From Burkholderia territorii (GTDB taxonomy: Bacteria > Pseudomonadota > Gammaproteobacteria > Burkholderiales > Burkholderiaceae), in the NCBI RefSeq assembly GCF_902833055.1, contig NZ_CADFEJ010000006.1:124001-188000 (forward strand): a stretch of 64,000 nucleotides of DNA, written 5' to 3'. The position numbers and the translations under genes were made by a program. Every line of letters begins with the position of its first letter. Positions within the stretch are counted from its first letter, which is position 1. Shown piece by piece: positions 11,223-22,600 of the stretch. The notes under the pieces were generated by a model. The model was not told the origin of the DNA, ran no database searches, and was given only the letters and a program-made list of their open reading frames with translations.

Positions 11223-13157
11223 ATGCTCGATTTCTTCCGTAATCACCAGCGCCTGATGATGGCGCTCCTGCTCCTGATCGTGTTGCCGGGCCTGGGTTTC
11301 GTCGGGATCCAGGGTTTCCGCGGCTTCTTCGACGACAGCGCAAACGTCGCGGCGGTCAACGGACACAAGATCACGCGGGTCGAATTCGACGGCGCGTTCC
11401 GCCAGCAGATCGACCAGGCGCGTCAGGCGCTCGGCGGGCAGTTCGACATCAAGGCGTTCGACACGCCCGAACATCGCAAGCAAGTGCTCGACGGCCTGAT
11501 CCAGCAACGCGTGCTGGCCGACGAGACGCAGCGCCTGCACCTGACGGCATCCGACAATGCGGTGCGCGACGCGCTGATGAGCGACCCGATGATCGCGTCG
11601 CTGAAGAAGCCCGACGGTACGATCGACGTCCAGCGCTACGCGCAATTGTTGTCGTTCCAGGGGATGACGCCCGAGCAGTACCAGGAACGCGTGCGCTACA
11701 GCCTCGCGCTGCAGCAGATTCCGGCAAGCATCGTGTCGAGCGCATTCACGCCGAAGGGCCCGGCGCAACGCCTGTCGGAACTCGCCGCACAGCAGCGTGA
11801 AGTGCAGGCACTCGTGCTGAAGGCGAGCGACTACGCGGCGAAGGTGCAGCCGACCGACGCGCAACTCGCCGCGTACTACGACGCGCACAAGCAGAGCTTC
11901 GCGACGCCGGAAACCGCGACGATCCAGTATCTCGTCTACTCGCCGGCCGCTGCCGCCGCGAGCGCGCAGCCGACCGATGCCGACATCAAGAAGTTCTACG
12001 ATGACAATCCGACACACTTCCGTTCGGAAGCGCAGGTGCGCGTGAGCCACATCTTCATCGCCGCGGCGAGCGACGCAAGCGCCGCCGACAAGGCGGCCGC
12101 GAAGGCGAAGGCCGAGCAGCTGCTGGCCGACGTGAAGGCGCATCCGGACCAGTTCGCGCAGATCGCGCAGAAGAACTCGCAGGACGCACCGTCGGCGGCG
12201 AAGGGCGGCGATCTGGGCTTCATCACGCGCGGCTCGACGGCGGGCGGCAAGGCGTTCGACGATGCGGCATTCGCGCTGAAGCAGGGCGACGTGAGCGGTA
12301 TCGTGCAATCGGATCTCGGCTTCCATATCCTAAAGGCGACGGAAGTGAAGCCGTCGGTGGTCAAGCCGTTCGCGGACGTGAAGGATCAGATCGCAGTCGA
12401 GCTGAAGCAGCAGTACGCGGCGAAGGCATTCTCGGACAACGCGGAAGGCTTCACGTCGACCGTCTATGAAAAGGCGAAGACGCTGCAGCCGGCCGCCGAC
12501 AAGTACAAGCTGACGATCCAGACGGCCACCGTCACGCCGACGCCGAACCCGCAACTGCCGCCGACGAGCCCGCTGAACAATCCGAAGTTCCTCGCCGCCG
12601 TGTTCGCGAACGACTCGGTGAAGAGCCGCAACAACACGCAGGCGATCGATGTGGGCAACAACACGTTGATCTCGGCGCGCGTGACCGACTACAAGCCGGC
12701 TGCCGTGCCGGCGCTCGACGCGATCAAGGACGCGGTGCGTCAGAAGGTCGTCGCCGAGCAGGCCGCGGAACTCGCGAAGAAGGACGGCACGGCCAAGCTC
12801 GCCGAGCTGCAGAAGTCGAAGTCGGCCGACGGTTTCACGGCCGCGCTGAAGGTGTCGCGCACGCAGTCGCAGGGGCTGACGCCGGCGGCGTTGAGCGCCG
12901 TCTACAAGGTCGATGCGAAGACGCTGCCGGCATACGTCGGCGTCGATCTCGGCGCGGACGGCTACGCGATCTATCGCGTGAATGCGGTGATCCCCGGTAC
13001 GGCGGTCGATCCGCAGCAGCTCGCGGCCGCGCAACAGCAGATGGCGCAGGTCGAAGCGCAAAGCGAAGGCGAAGCGTATCTCGCCGCGCTGCGCGACCGC
13101 TCGAAGGTGAAGCTGTACGGCACCACGCAGAGCCAGTCGCAGGACGGCGGCAACTAA
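11223..13157 (+). CDS. ppiD: PpiD-like periplasmic folding chaperone / parvulin peptidyl-prolyl isomerase
   Basis: 644 residues. An N-terminal membrane anchor (about 10-36, LMMALLLLIVLPGLGFVGIQ) is followed by a SurA_N-like chaperone region and a central parvulin domain starting near VRVSHIFIAAASDASAADKA and including KGGDLGFITRG and LGFHILKATEV. The C-terminal ~230 residues are a second chaperone-like region. The family is anchored in the inner membrane facing the periplasm and helps newly exported outer-membrane proteins. The ATG at 11223 puts the anchor at the N terminus as expected. It is convergent with the TesA-like gene across a shared hairpin. Confidence 0.9.
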   Translation: MLDFFRNHQRLMMALLLLIVLPGLGFVGIQGFRGFFDDSANVAAVNGHKITRVEFDGAFRQQIDQARQALGGQFDIKAFDTPEHRKQVLDGLIQQRVLADETQRLHLTASDNAVRDALMSDPMIASLKKPDGTIDVQRYAQLLSFQGMTPEQYQERVRYSLALQQIPASIVSSAFTPKGPAQRLSELAAQQREVQALVLKASDYAAKVQPTDAQLAAYYDAHKQSFATPETATIQYLVYSPAAAAASAQPTDADIKKFYDDNPTHFRSEAQVRVSHIFIAAASDASAADKAAAKAKAEQLLADVKAHPDQFAQIAQKNSQDAPSAAKGGDLGFITRGSTAGGKAFDDAAFALKQGDVSGIVQSDLGFHILKATEVKPSVVKPFADVKDQIAVELKQQYAAKAFSDNAEGFTSTVYEKAKTLQPAADKYKLTIQTATVTPTPNPQLPPTSPLNNPKFLAAVFANDSVKSRNNTQAIDVGNNTLISARVTDYKPAAVPALDAIKDAVRQKVVAEQAAELAKKDGTAKLAELQKSKSADGFTAALKVSRTQSQGLTPAALSAVYKVDAKTLPAYVGVDLGADGYAIYRVNAVIPGTAVDPQQLAAAQQQMAQVEAQSEGEAYLAALRDRSKVKLYGTTQSQSQDGGN

Positions 13158-13215
13158 GCCGCGACGCAGGCGACGCGCACGCGAAGCGCCGTTCACGGTT
13201 TCGCATGCAGCAACA

Positions 13216-13242
13216 GGAAGCCCCGCTCGAAGCGGGGCTTCT
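13216..13242. terminator. bidirectional hairpin between ppiD and the TesA-like gene
   Basis: A perfect 10-bp stem AAGCCCCGCT (13218-13227) and AGCGGGGCTT (13231-13240) with a 3-base loop lies between two convergent genes. The T tracts on either side are short. Confidence 0.7.
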
Positions 13243-13277
13243 TGCTTTCCGGTCGCGCGCCAAGCGCCGTCGCGAGA

Positions 13278-13952
13278 TCAGCTGCGCGGCTTGCCGAAGA
13301 GCGGCTTGAGCGTCGGCCAGACGTTGTCGAGCAGGATGCCTTGTGCCTGCTGCGCGGGATGCATCTGGTCCGCCTGGAACATCTCCGGCTTGTTCTCGAT
13401 GCCGGCCAGCAGGAACGGCACGAGCGGCACGCCAAGCTCCTTCGACAGGCGCGTATAGACGGCGTGGAATTTCTGCGTGTAGTCGGGCCCGTAGTTGGCC
13501 GGCACGTACATGCCGACCAGCACGACCTTCGCGCGCGCCTGCCGCGCATCGGCGATGATCTCGCGCAGGTTCTGTTCGGTCGTTGCGAGCGGCACGCCGC
13601 GCAGCGCATCGTTCGAGCCGAGCTCGACGACGACGATCGACGGCTTGAGCCGTTGCAGCACCGCAGGCAGGCGCGCGCGGCCGCCGCTCGTGGTGTCGCC
13701 GCTGACGCTCGCGTTCGCGACGCTATAATCGATCCGCTCGGTCGCGAGCCGTTGCCGCAGCAGCGCGACCCAGCCGGTGTCGCGCGGCAACCCGTATTCG
13801 GCCGACAGGCTGTCGCCGAGCACGACGAGCGCGGGCTTGCCCGATGTCGAGGCCGCCGCCGTCGCGGCGCGGGCGGGCATGTTTGCTGCGAGCAGGGTAG
13901 CCAGCAGTGCGGCGAGTGCCGTGCGTCTTTTCCAGCGGAATGTCGTGTCCAT
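13278..13952 (-). CDS. tesA: TesA-like GDSL arylesterase / lysophospholipase / thioesterase
   Basis: 224 residues. A signal peptide is visible (MDTTFRWKRRTALAALLATL ... MPARA), so the enzyme should be periplasmic. SGNH hydrolase blocks: VLGDSLSAEYGL (nucleophile S48), a Gly residue block near NASVSGDTTSGG, GSND, and the catalytic DxxH as DQMHP. The family hydrolyses acyl-CoA thioesters, lysophospholipids and arylesters. The start chosen is the ATG at 13952, which overlaps the ATG of the divergent ABC ATPase gene; an upstream in-frame ATG at 13976 is possible but would lengthen the n-region of the signal peptide. Confidence 0.88.
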   Translation of the reverse strand: MDTTFRWKRRTALAALLATLLAANMPARAATAAASTSGKPALVVLGDSLSAEYGLPRDTGWVALLRQRLATERIDYSVANASVSGDTTSGGRARLPAVLQRLKPSIVVVELGSNDALRGVPLATTEQNLREIIADARQARAKVVLVGMYVPANYGPDYTQKFHAVYTRLSKELGVPLVPFLLAGIENKPEMFQADQMHPAQQAQGILLDNVWPTLKPLFGKPRS

Positions 13953-14652
13953 GTTCAAGATTACCGATCCGATCATCGAAGTCCATGACGTGTGCAAGCG
14001 GGTTGCGGACGCAACGGGCGAGCTGACGATCCTCGACGGCATCACCTTCGCGGTGCGGCCGGGCAGCAGCCTCGCGATCGTCGGCGCATCGGGGTCGGGC
14101 AAATCGACGCTGCTCGGCCTGCTCGCAGGATTGGACAGCGCGACGAGCGGCACGGTTCGCCTGCTCGGCCGCGCGCTCGACCAGCTCGACGAGGACGAGC
14201 GCGCCGCGCTGCGCAACGGCGCGGTCGGGTTCGTGTTCCAGTCGTTTCAGCTGATGCCGCACCTGACGGCACTGGAGAACGTGATGCTTCCGCTCGAACT
14301 GCAGGGAGGCATCAACGCGCGCGACGCGGCCGATCGGGCGCGTGCGCTGCTCGTGCAGGTCGGTCTCGGCGAGCGCACCGCGCATTATCCGAAACTGCTG
14401 TCGGGCGGCGAACAGCAGCGCGTCGCGCTCGCGCGCGCGTTCGTCACGCATCCCGCCATCCTGTTCGCCGACGAACCGACCGGCAGCCTCGATGCAGCCA
14501 CCGGCCACGCCGTCATCGACCTGATGTTCGAACTGAACCGCACGCATGGCGCGACGCTCGTGCTCGTCACGCACGACGCCGAGCTCGCGCGGCGCTGCGC
14601 GACGACGGTCACCATCGACGCCGGGCGCATCGTCGCGCCGCACGCCGCGTAG
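13951..14652 (+). CDS. ABC transporter ATP-binding protein (YbbA/LolD type)
   Basis: 233 residues. Complete ABC ATPase: Walker A GASGSGKSTLLGLLAG, Q-loop FVFQSFQLMPHLTALENVML, signature LSGGEQQRVALARAF, Walker B AILFADEPTGSLD, H-loop LVTHD. Sequence style is that of the LolD/MacB/YbbA group, which works with an FtsX-like permease. No permease gene is adjacent: the next gene is pgi, convergent. In E. coli the same pairing (TesA divergent from YbbA) is followed by the permease YbbP, which is missing here. The ATG shares two bases with the ATG of the TesA-like gene. Confidence 0.88.
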   Translation: MFKITDPIIEVHDVCKRVADATGELTILDGITFAVRPGSSLAIVGASGSGKSTLLGLLAGLDSATSGTVRLLGRALDQLDEDERAALRNGAVGFVFQSFQLMPHLTALENVMLPLELQGGINARDAADRARALLVQVGLGERTAHYPKLLSGGEQQRVALARAFVTHPAILFADEPTGSLDAATGHAVIDLMFELNRTHGATLVLVTHDAELARRCATTVTIDAGRIVAPHAA

Positions 14653-14727
14653 CGCGAGCCCGAACTTCTTGCCGGCCGCACGAGGAGGATTCCCCACTGC
14701 GGCCGGCATGCGTTCGACGCTGCCGCG

Positions 14728-16350
14728 TCAGCGCTTGAGTGCCGCGCGAGCGCGCTCGATCAGCGCGGTCGTCGACGAATCGTGCTTCGCGGGATCGACC
14801 GATTCGGCCGACAGGTCGGCTTCGACGACCTTGCCGAGAATCTTGCCGAGCTCGACGCCCCACTGGTCGAACGGATTGATGTTCCACACCGTTGCCTGCA
14901 CCAGCACCTTGTGCTCGTAAAGCGCGATCAACGCGCCGAGCGTGCGCGGCGTGAGCGCATCGACCAGCAGCGTCGTCGTCGGGCGGTTGCCGGGGAACGT
15001 CAGGTGCGGCGCGAGCGCTTCCTTGCCGGGGCCTGCCACCTTGCGCGCTTCGTCGAGCGTGCGGCCGAGCATCAGCGCTTCGCTCTGCGCGAAGCAGTTC
15101 GCGAGCAGCTTCGGATGATGGCTCGCGAGCGGATGCTCGGGCGTCAGCACCGCGATGAAGTCGATCGGCACGATCGTCGGACCCTGGTGCAGCATCTGGA
15201 AAAACGCGTGCTGGCCATTGGTGCCCGGCTCGCCCCACGTGACGGCCGAGGTCGGGTAGTCGACGAACGTGCCGTCCAGGCGGGCGGACTTGCCGTTGCT
15301 TTCCATCTCGAGCTGCTGCAGGTACGACGGCAGGTAATGCAGTGCTTCGGAATACGGCGCGACGAGATAGCTCTGCGAGCCGAAGAAGTTGCGGTACCAG
15401 ATGCCGATCAGGCCGAGCAGCACCGGCAGGTTACGGTCGAGCGGCGCTTCGCGGAAATGGCGGTCCATGTCGTTCGCGCCGGCGAGCAGTTCGTCGAACT
15501 GCTCGGGTCCGATCGCGATCATGATCGACAGGCCGACCGCCGACCACAGCGAATAGCGGCCGCCGACCCAGTCCCACATTTCGAACACGTTGTCGGCGGC
15601 GATGCCGAACTTCACGACCTCGGCCGGGTTTGCCGACACGCCGACGAAGTGCTTCGCGAGCGCGTCCTCGGGGCAGCCGCGTGCGATGAACCAGTCGCGC
15701 AGCGAGCGCGCATTCGTCATCGTCTCGAGCGTCGTGAAGGTCTTCGACACGATGATCGCGAGCGTTTCCTCCGGATCGACCTGTTCCAGCACGCGCGCGA
15801 GATCGGCGCCGTCGACGTTCGACACGAAGTGGGTCGAGATCTCCGGCGTCGCGACGTGGTGCAGCGCGTGAGTGACCATCTTCGGGCCGAGATCCGAGCC
15901 GCCGATGCCGATGTTGATCACGTGGCGGATGCGCTTGCCGGTGTAGCCGGTCCACGCGCCGCTGCGCACGGCGCGCGCGAAGGTCGCCATCTTCGCGCGC
16001 TCGGTGCTGACCTGCGCGTGGAACGGGGCCTGCGGGTCGGTCGCGCGCAATGCCGTGTGCAGCGCGGCGCGGCCTTCGGTCGGATTGACGATGTCGCCGG
16101 CGAACATCGCGTCGCGGCGTGCCTCGACGCCCGCTTCGCGTGCGAGCTGCACGAGCAGGCGCAGCGTGTCGTCGTTGATGCGGTTCTTCGAGAAGTCGGC
16201 CGCAAGGCCGCCGCCGGGGATCGTGAAGCGTTCGGCGCGGGTCGGCGCACGGTCGTTTTCCGGCGCGAACCAGTCGCGCAGCCGCGCGTGGCGGATCTGT
16301 TCGAAGTGGGATTGAAGGGCAGTCCAGGCGGGGAGCGAATTCAGCGTCAT
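14728..16350 (-). CDS. pgi: glucose-6-phosphate isomerase
   Basis: 540 residues, family-typical. Interconverts glucose-6-phosphate and fructose-6-phosphate in glycolysis/gluconeogenesis. Conserved blocks: [40 protein letters not shown], the active-site Glu region [31 protein letters not shown], and the C-terminal [19 protein letters not shown] with the conserved Lys. The ATG at 16350 gives the conserved [15 protein letters not shown] start. Cytosolic. Its upstream neighbour on the same strand is the Nnr gene, 112 bp away. Confidence 0.97.
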   Translation of the reverse strand: MTLNSLPAWTALQSHFEQIRHARLRDWFAPENDRAPTRAERFTIPGGGLAADFSKNRINDDTLRLLVQLAREAGVEARRDAMFAGDIVNPTEGRAALHTALRATDPQAPFHAQVSTERAKMATFARAVRSGAWTGYTGKRIRHVINIGIGGSDLGPKMVTHALHHVATPEISTHFVSNVDGADLARVLEQVDPEETLAIIVSKTFTTLETMTNARSLRDWFIARGCPEDALAKHFVGVSANPAEVVKFGIAADNVFEMWDWVGGRYSLWSAVGLSIMIAIGPEQFDELLAGANDMDRHFREAPLDRNLPVLLGLIGIWYRNFFGSQSYLVAPYSEALHYLPSYLQQLEMESNGKSARLDGTFVDYPTSAVTWGEPGTNGQHAFFQMLHQGPTIVPIDFIAVLTPEHPLASHHPKLLANCFAQSEALMLGRTLDEARKVAGPGKEALAPHLTFPGNRPTTTLLVDALTPRTLGALIALYEHKVLVQATVWNINPFDQWGVELGKILGKVVEADLSAESVDPAKHDSSTTALIERARAALKR

Positions 16351-16462
16351 GGCGGTTCGAGTGAGGCGTGAATCGGGAGGAATGCCGCGCCGGCGCATCG
16401 CGATCGGAACGCCGGCGGACGAGCGGGCCCGCCGTGCGGCGGGGGCACCCAGTATAGCGGCG

Positions 16463-18007
16463 TTATATGTCGGCGCGCGCCGACGGGTAAAAAAGGCGAT
16501 TGATCAGCGTGCGCACCATCGGCGCGAGTTCGCCCGCGGTGAGGCCGGCCGGACCCGTGCCGTTCGCGCTCAGCGTGTCGGCCGCGAGCCCGTGCAGGTA
16601 CACGCCGGCGAGCGCGGCTTCGTACGGCGCGACGCGCTGCGCGAGCAACGCGCCGATCAGGCCGCCGAGCACGTCGCCGGTGCCGCCGGTGGCGAGCGCC
16701 GCATTGCCGGTCGGGTTGATCGTCAGGCGGCCGTCGGGTGCCGCAATCACCGTGCCCGAACCCTTCAGCACGACGATGCTCGCGTAGCGTGCGGCCAGCG
16801 CCTGCGCCGCGGCCAACCGGTCGTGCTGCACCGTCGCGGTATCGCTGCCGAGCAGCCGCGCTGCCTCGAGGGGATGCGGCGTCAGCACGCACGCAGCGCC
16901 CCGCGCGCCGCGCGCGGCAACGGCGTGAGCGAGGTCGGCATGGGTCGCGACGAGGTTCAGCGCGTCGGCGTCGAGCAGCGTCGCGGCGTCGTGCGCGAGT
17001 ACGTCGCGCACGAGGGCGACCGCGGCTTCGCGCGCGCCGAGGCCGCAGCCTGCCGCGATCGCGGACATCGCATCGAGCTCGAGGCTGTCCGCGGGATGCA
17101 GCATCAGTTCGGGAAACGGCGGGTCGTACGGCGGCGCGCCGGCACCGAGAAAGCCGACATGCACCTTGCCGGCGCCCGCGAACAGCGCGGCACGCGCGGC
17201 GAGGATCGGCGCGCCGCACATGCCGGTGTCGCCGCCGAGCACGGCCAGGCTGCCGAACGTGCCCTTGTGCGAAGCGAACGCGCGGGCGGGCAGCGCGGCG
17301 GCGAACCGTGCCGGTGCGTTCAGCACGACGGCCGGCGCGGCGGGCGGTGCGACGTCGAGCGACGCGATGTGGATCTCGCCGGCGAGGTCGCGGCCGTCGC
17401 CGGTGTAAAGGCCGGGCTTCGCACCGATGAAGGTCAGCGTGTGCGTCGCGGCGACCGCGACGCCCGCGCCCACGATGCGGCCCGTGTCGCTGTCGAGCCC
17501 GCTCGGTACGTCGAGCGCGAGTACTCGGCCGCCATTTCGGGCATGGGCGGCGATGCGCGCGGCCTGGGCGGCGAATGGGCCGTCGAGGGCGCGAGCGAGG
17601 CCGATGCCGAACAGCCCGTCGACGACCCACGCAAAATCGTCGAGCGACGCGGGCGGTTCGGTCGACAGCGGCACGCCGGCCGCGCGTGCGAGGCCGAGTG
17701 CCCATTGCGCATCGTCCGGCTTGACCGGCACGGGCATCCAGGCCTGCGTCGCGACGCCGAGCTGCTGCAGCTGCGCGGCGGCCACCAGCGCGTCGCCGCC
17801 GTTGTTGCCGGGGCCGACCGCGAACCAGACGGGGCGGTCGTCGCCCGTCACGCGCTCCGACAGCCAGCGCGCGGCGGCGGCGCCCGCGCGGCCCATCAGC
17901 GTGTGCGGCGGCAGTTGGGCGGTCGCGGCGGCCTCGGCCGCGCGCAAGTCGGCGACGCGCAGCAGCGCGAGCGGGGCGGAGTCGGGAAGCGGGCGGGGAT
18001 TCGTCAT
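16463..18007 (-). CDS. nnr: bifunctional NAD(P)H-hydrate epimerase / ADP-dependent NAD(P)H-hydrate dehydratase
   Basis: 514 residues. The N-terminal YjeF/NnrE domain (about 1-225) carries [20 protein letters not shown], and the C-terminal ribokinase-like NnrD domain carries [40 protein letters not shown] and the signature [19 protein letters not shown]. Together they repair damaged hydrated NAD(P)H (NADHX/NADPHX). The fused form is usual in bacteria. 51 bp separate it from the DadA-like gene upstream on the same strand, so the two may be co-transcribed. Confidence 0.93.
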   Translation of the reverse strand: MTNPRPLPDSAPLALLRVADLRAAEAAATAQLPPHTLMGRAGAAAARWLSERVTGDDRPVWFAVGPGNNGGDALVAAAQLQQLGVATQAWMPVPVKPDDAQWALGLARAAGVPLSTEPPASLDDFAWVVDGLFGIGLARALDGPFAAQAARIAAHARNGGRVLALDVPSGLDSDTGRIVGAGVAVAATHTLTFIGAKPGLYTGDGRDLAGEIHIASLDVAPPAAPAVVLNAPARFAAALPARAFASHKGTFGSLAVLGGDTGMCGAPILAARAALFAGAGKVHVGFLGAGAPPYDPPFPELMLHPADSLELDAMSAIAAGCGLGAREAAVALVRDVLAHDAATLLDADALNLVATHADLAHAVAARGARGAACVLTPHPLEAARLLGSDTATVQHDRLAAAQALAARYASIVVLKGSGTVIAAPDGRLTINPTGNAALATGGTGDVLGGLIGALLAQRVAPYEAALAGVYLHGLAADTLSANGTGPAGLTAGELAPMVRTLINRLFYPSARADI

Positions 18008-18058
18008 CGCGGGGTCATGGCGGCGGGAGGAAGCCGCCCCGGGCCGGGCCCGCGGCGG

Positions 18059-19360
18059 TCAGGTCGTGAAGCGTGCGGCGCTCAGCGCGGCCAGCGTGTC
18101 GCCGGGCCACTGCTGCGTGTTGCCGCTCAGACAGTCGGTCACCACTTTAGCAGACCCGCACGCGAGGCCCCAACCGGCCGGGCCGTGCCCGAAATTGACG
18201 AACACGCGCGGATGCGGGGTCGGACCGACGACCGGCAGGCCGTCCGGCGACAGCAGTTGCGTGCCTTGCCACGACAGCGCGGCGGAAATCTTCGCGGCGC
18301 CCGGCACCCAGTCGTGGACGGCCTGGCCGAGCAGCGCGAGCGCGGCCTCGGACAGCGGCTCGGGGAGCGGCTTCGCGGTGTCGGCGAGGCTCTGCAGCAC
18401 GGCGCCGCCGCCGATGCGCAGCCGCTGGTGGGTGCGCGTGATCGAGATGCGCTTGATCGAATCGACGACGCTCAGGTGTGGCGCATGTTCTTCGTAAGCA
18501 ACGGGGGCGGTCAGCGTATGCGCGCGCACCGGATGCAGCGGCAGCCGCCAGCCGAGCCGCTCCAGCAGCGGCAGGTTGCCGGCGCCGGCGGCGACCACGA
18601 TCGCATCGGCCGATATCACATCGACCTCGTGCGCCTTCGCCGCATGCCGGCCGCCGGCGGGCGCGAGCTCGACCGCGGCCCGGCCGGTGTCGACGCGGAT
18701 CGCGGCGACGTCCGCGCCGAAGCGGAACTGCACGCCGTGCTCGTCGAGCGTCTGCTTGACCAGTTTCGCGAACAGCGGGCAGTTTCCGGTGCGCTCGCTC
18801 TCGAGCAGCACGCCGCCGGCAAAGCCGGGTTCCGCCGGCACTGACGGCTCCAGTGCCGCGCATTCGTCGGCCGTGAGCACGCGGTACGGCTGGTCGAGCG
18901 CACGCAGCAGGTCGAGTGCCGGTTGCAGCGCTTCCCAGTCGCGCGGGTCGCGCACGACGTGCAGGATCCCGGTTTTCTGCTCGAATTCGAGCTGCAGGCG
19001 CGTCTCGATGTCGGCGAGCGACTCGCGCGACGCGTCGATCAGCGGGCGCAGCCGCGCGTACTGCGCGGCGAAGGCGTCGGGCTCGCGCAGCGCGGCGAGC
19101 TGCTTGACGAAGCGGCGCACGCCGCCGTTGAAGCCGGGCTTGTAGACGATGCCGGTGTCGCGCGGCTGGCGCTGACGCATGAAGGTCGGGCCGAACCAGA
19201 CGTCGAGCGGGCTCGGCAGCAGCGCGCCGCCGTCGCCGTAGGTCGCGCCCTGCGCGACGGTCGCGTGGCGTTCGACCACGCATACGCGATGGCCGGCCGC
19301 GCGCAGCTGGTAGGCGGTGGCGACGCCGCTGATTCCGCCGCCGATGACGATGACATCCAT
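18059..19360 (-). CDS. FAD-dependent D-amino acid dehydrogenase (DadA-like)
   Basis: 433 residues. The N-terminal dinucleotide-binding motif VIVIGGGISGVATAYQLRAA is followed by the DadA/DAO pattern (VVERHATVAQGATYGDGGAL and the C-terminal NFGHGPAGWGLACGSAK). The family oxidises D-amino acids to 2-oxoacids and passes electrons to the respiratory chain, usually at the inner-membrane surface. Substrate is not readable; Burkholderia carries several paralogues, so I leave the symbol blank. It is divergent from purL across 330 bp. Confidence 0.82.
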   Translation of the reverse strand: MDVIVIGGGISGVATAYQLRAAGHRVCVVERHATVAQGATYGDGGALLPSPLDVWFGPTFMRQRQPRDTGIVYKPGFNGGVRRFVKQLAALREPDAFAAQYARLRPLIDASRESLADIETRLQLEFEQKTGILHVVRDPRDWEALQPALDLLRALDQPYRVLTADECAALEPSVPAEPGFAGGVLLESERTGNCPLFAKLVKQTLDEHGVQFRFGADVAAIRVDTGRAAVELAPAGGRHAAKAHEVDVISADAIVVAAGAGNLPLLERLGWRLPLHPVRAHTLTAPVAYEEHAPHLSVVDSIKRISITRTHQRLRIGGGAVLQSLADTAKPLPEPLSEAALALLGQAVHDWVPGAAKISAALSWQGTQLLSPDGLPVVGPTPHPRVFVNFGHGPAGWGLACGSAKVVTDCLSGNTQQWPGDTLAALSAARFTT

Positions 19361-19623
19361 GGATTGCTTCGATGACGGGCGGCATGCATGCCGCCCGGTG
19401 AGGATTCGCTGACGGGCCCCCGGCCCGGTGAATCGGCAATGATAGCGCCAAAATCGCGCGAACCGGCGTCGCGCGACCTCGTCCGGTTACGCCGCCGTGC
19501 GCTCGCGGGCTGGCGCAGCCGAGCGTGCCGGCCTCGCAGGCGGCCGTGCGCGGCGGATGCCGGTGCACCGTCGCGGTGCGCGACGGGTGCCGATCAGCCG
19601 GTCTGGGACGACCGACTTCCGGT

Positions 19624-19629
19624 TATAAT
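19624..19629 (+). promoter_or_regulatory. putative -10 element of purL
   Basis: A perfect TATAAT 61 bp before the purL ATG in the 330-bp gap (19361-19690) between the divergent DadA-like gene and purL. No convincing -35 hexamer is seen 16-18 bp upstream. Nothing else was recognised in this gap. Confidence 0.35.
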
Positions 19630-19690
19630 TACGGCCTTCCTTTCGCCCCACGTCGCCACCTCGCGCGACTCATCGACGTCAGTCCAGCCC

Positions 19691-22600
19691 ATGGCTCACT
19701 TCTCGTGTTTTCCCGGCGCTTCGGCCCTCTCCGATTTCCGTCAAACCCGTCTGCTCGACACGCTCAGGCAAATCGACGCCAACATCGTCGCGGTGCGCGG
19801 CCAGTTCCTGCATTTCGTCAATGCGGCCGAGCCGCTGTCGGCCGACGACAGCGCGCGCATCGACGCGCTGATGCACTACGGCGCGCCGTTCGAGCCGGCA
19901 GCCGAGAAGGGCACGGTCGAGACCTTCGTCGTGCTGCCGCGCTTCGGCACGGTCTCGCCGTGGGCGAGCAAGGCGACCGACATCGCGCAGCACTGCGGCC
20001 TCACGCAGGTGCGCCGCATCGAGCGCGGCGTCGAATTCACGGTCACGCTGAAGTCGGGCCTGCTCGGCGGCAAGAAGGCGCTGTCCGACGAAGCGCGCAC
20101 GGCGGTCGCGGCCGCGCTGCATGACCGGATGACCGAAAGCGTGGTCGCCGCGCGCGACGACGCGAAGCACCTGTTCGACGAACTGCCGGCCAAGCCGCTC
20201 GCGACCGTCGACGTGCTGGGCGTCGGCCGCGGCGCGCTCGAGCGCGCGAACGTCGAGCTGGGCCTCGCGCTCGCCGACGACGAGATCGACTATCTGGTCG
20301 ACGCATTCCGCAAGCTCGAACGCAACCCGACCGACGTCGAGCTGATGATGTTCGCGCAGGCCAACAGCGAGCATTGCCGCCACAAGATCTTCAACGCGCA
20401 GTGGACCATCGACGGTGAAGCGCAGGACATGTCGCTGTTCGCGATGATCCGCAACACCGAGAAGCTGAGCCCGCAGGGCACGATCGTCGCGTATTCGGAC
20501 AACTCGTCGATCATGATGGGCGCCGAGGCCGAGCGCTGGTTCCCGCGCAACACGGGCGCGGCCGGCGAGCCGGGCGAACGCTACGGCCGTCACACCGAGC
20601 TCACCCATACGCTGATGAAGGTCGAGACGCACAACCACCCGACGGCGATCTCGCCGTTCCCGGGCGCGGCGACCGGCGCGGGCGGCGAGATCCGCGACGA
20701 AGGCGCGACGGGCCGCGGTGCGCGTCCGAAGGCCGGCCTGACGGGCTTCACCGTGTCGAACCTCGATCTGCCGGACGCACGTCAGGCGTGGGAAAACGCG
20801 CGCGACGCGGCCCAGCCGCTCGCCGAGCGCAACCCGAACGATGCGCACGGCCCGTACGGCCGCCCGGACCGCATCGCGTCGCCGCTGCAGATCATGATCG
20901 ACGGCCCGCTCGGCGGCGCCGCGTTCAACAACGAATTCGGCCGCCCGAACCTCGGCGGCTACTTCCGCGTGTACGAGCAGAACGTCGGCGGCGTGGTGCG
21001 CGGCTATCACAAGCCGATCATGATCGCGGGCGGTCTCGGCAACATCGCGGATCAACACACGCACAAGCACGACGTGCCGGCCGGCTCGCTGCTGATCCAG
21101 ATCGGCGGCCCCGGCATGCGGATCGGCATGGGCGGCGGCGCGGCGAGCTCGATGGCGACCGGCGCGAACACGGCCGAACTCGACTTCGACTCGGTGCAGC
21201 GCGGCAACCCGGAAATCGAGCGGCGCGCGCAGGAAGTGATCAACGGCTGCTGGCAGCTCGGCGCGGAAAACCCGATCCTGAGCATCCACGACGTCGGCGC
21301 GGGCGGCCTGTCGAATGCGTTCCCCGAAATCGTCGACGGTGCGGGCAAGGGCGCGCGCTTCGAACTGCGCAAGATCGCGCTCGAGGAATCGGGCCTGTCG
21401 CCGCGCGAAATCTGGTCGAACGAGGCGCAGGAGCGCTACGTGCTGGCGATCGCGCCGGCCGACCTGCCGCGCTTCGAGGCGATCTGCGCCCGCGAGCGCT
21501 GCCCGTTCGCGGTGGTCGGCGTCGCGACCGACGAACGCCAGCTGAAGCTCGTCGACGACGAAGCCACCGGCATCGAGGAATTCCCGGTCGACATGCCGAT
21601 GGAAGTGCTGCTCGGCAAGCCGCCGCGCATGCATCGCGACGTCACGCGCGTGACGACCGAGCGCGCGCCGGTCGACGTGACGGGCATCGCGCTGTCGGAA
21701 GTCGCCGTCGACGTGCTGAAGCACCCGACGGTCGGCAGCAAGTCGTTCCTGATCACGATCGGCGACCGTTCGGTCGGCGGCACGTCGGTGCGCGACCAGA
21801 TGGTCGGCCCGTGGCAGGTGCCGGTGGCCGACTGCGCGGTGACCGCACTCGACTACGCGGGCTTCAAGGGCGAGGCGATGACGATGGCCGAGCGCACGCC
21901 GCTCGCGGTGATCGACGCGCCGGCATCGGGCCGCATGGCCGTCGGCGAGGCGATCACGAACATCGCGAGCGCGCCGATCGCGTCGCTCGACAAGCTGAAG
22001 CTGTCGGCGAACTGGATGGCCGCGTGCGGCACGGCCGGCGAGGATGCCGCGCTGTTCGACACGGTCAAGGCGATCGGCATGGAGCTGTGCCCGGCCCTCG
22101 GGATCGGCATCCCGGTCGGCAAGGACTCGCTGTCGATGAAGACCAAGTGGGACGAGCAGGGCGTCGCGAAGGAAGTCGTGTCGCCGGTGTCGCTGATCAT
22201 CTCCGCGTTTGCACCGGTCGAGGACGTGCGCCGTCACCTGACGCCGCAGCTGCGCCGCATCGCCGACGCGGGCGACAGCGTGCTGATCGCGATCGATCTC
22301 GGCCGCGGCAAGAACCGGATGGGCGGCAGCATTTTCGCGCAGGTCACGCAGCAGGTCGGTGACGCGACGCCGGACGTCGACGATCCGGAAGACCTCAAGC
22401 GCTTCTTCAACGCGATCCAGTCGCTCAACGCGCAAGGCAAGCTGCTCGCGTACCACGACCGCTCGGACGGCGGCCTGTGGGCGACGGTGTGCGAAATGGC
22501 GTTCGCGGGGCACGCGGGCGTGTCGCTGAACGTCGACATGCTGACGCTCGACCCGGATCACGAGTCGGACTACGGCGACGCGAAGGACTGGGCGAAGCAG

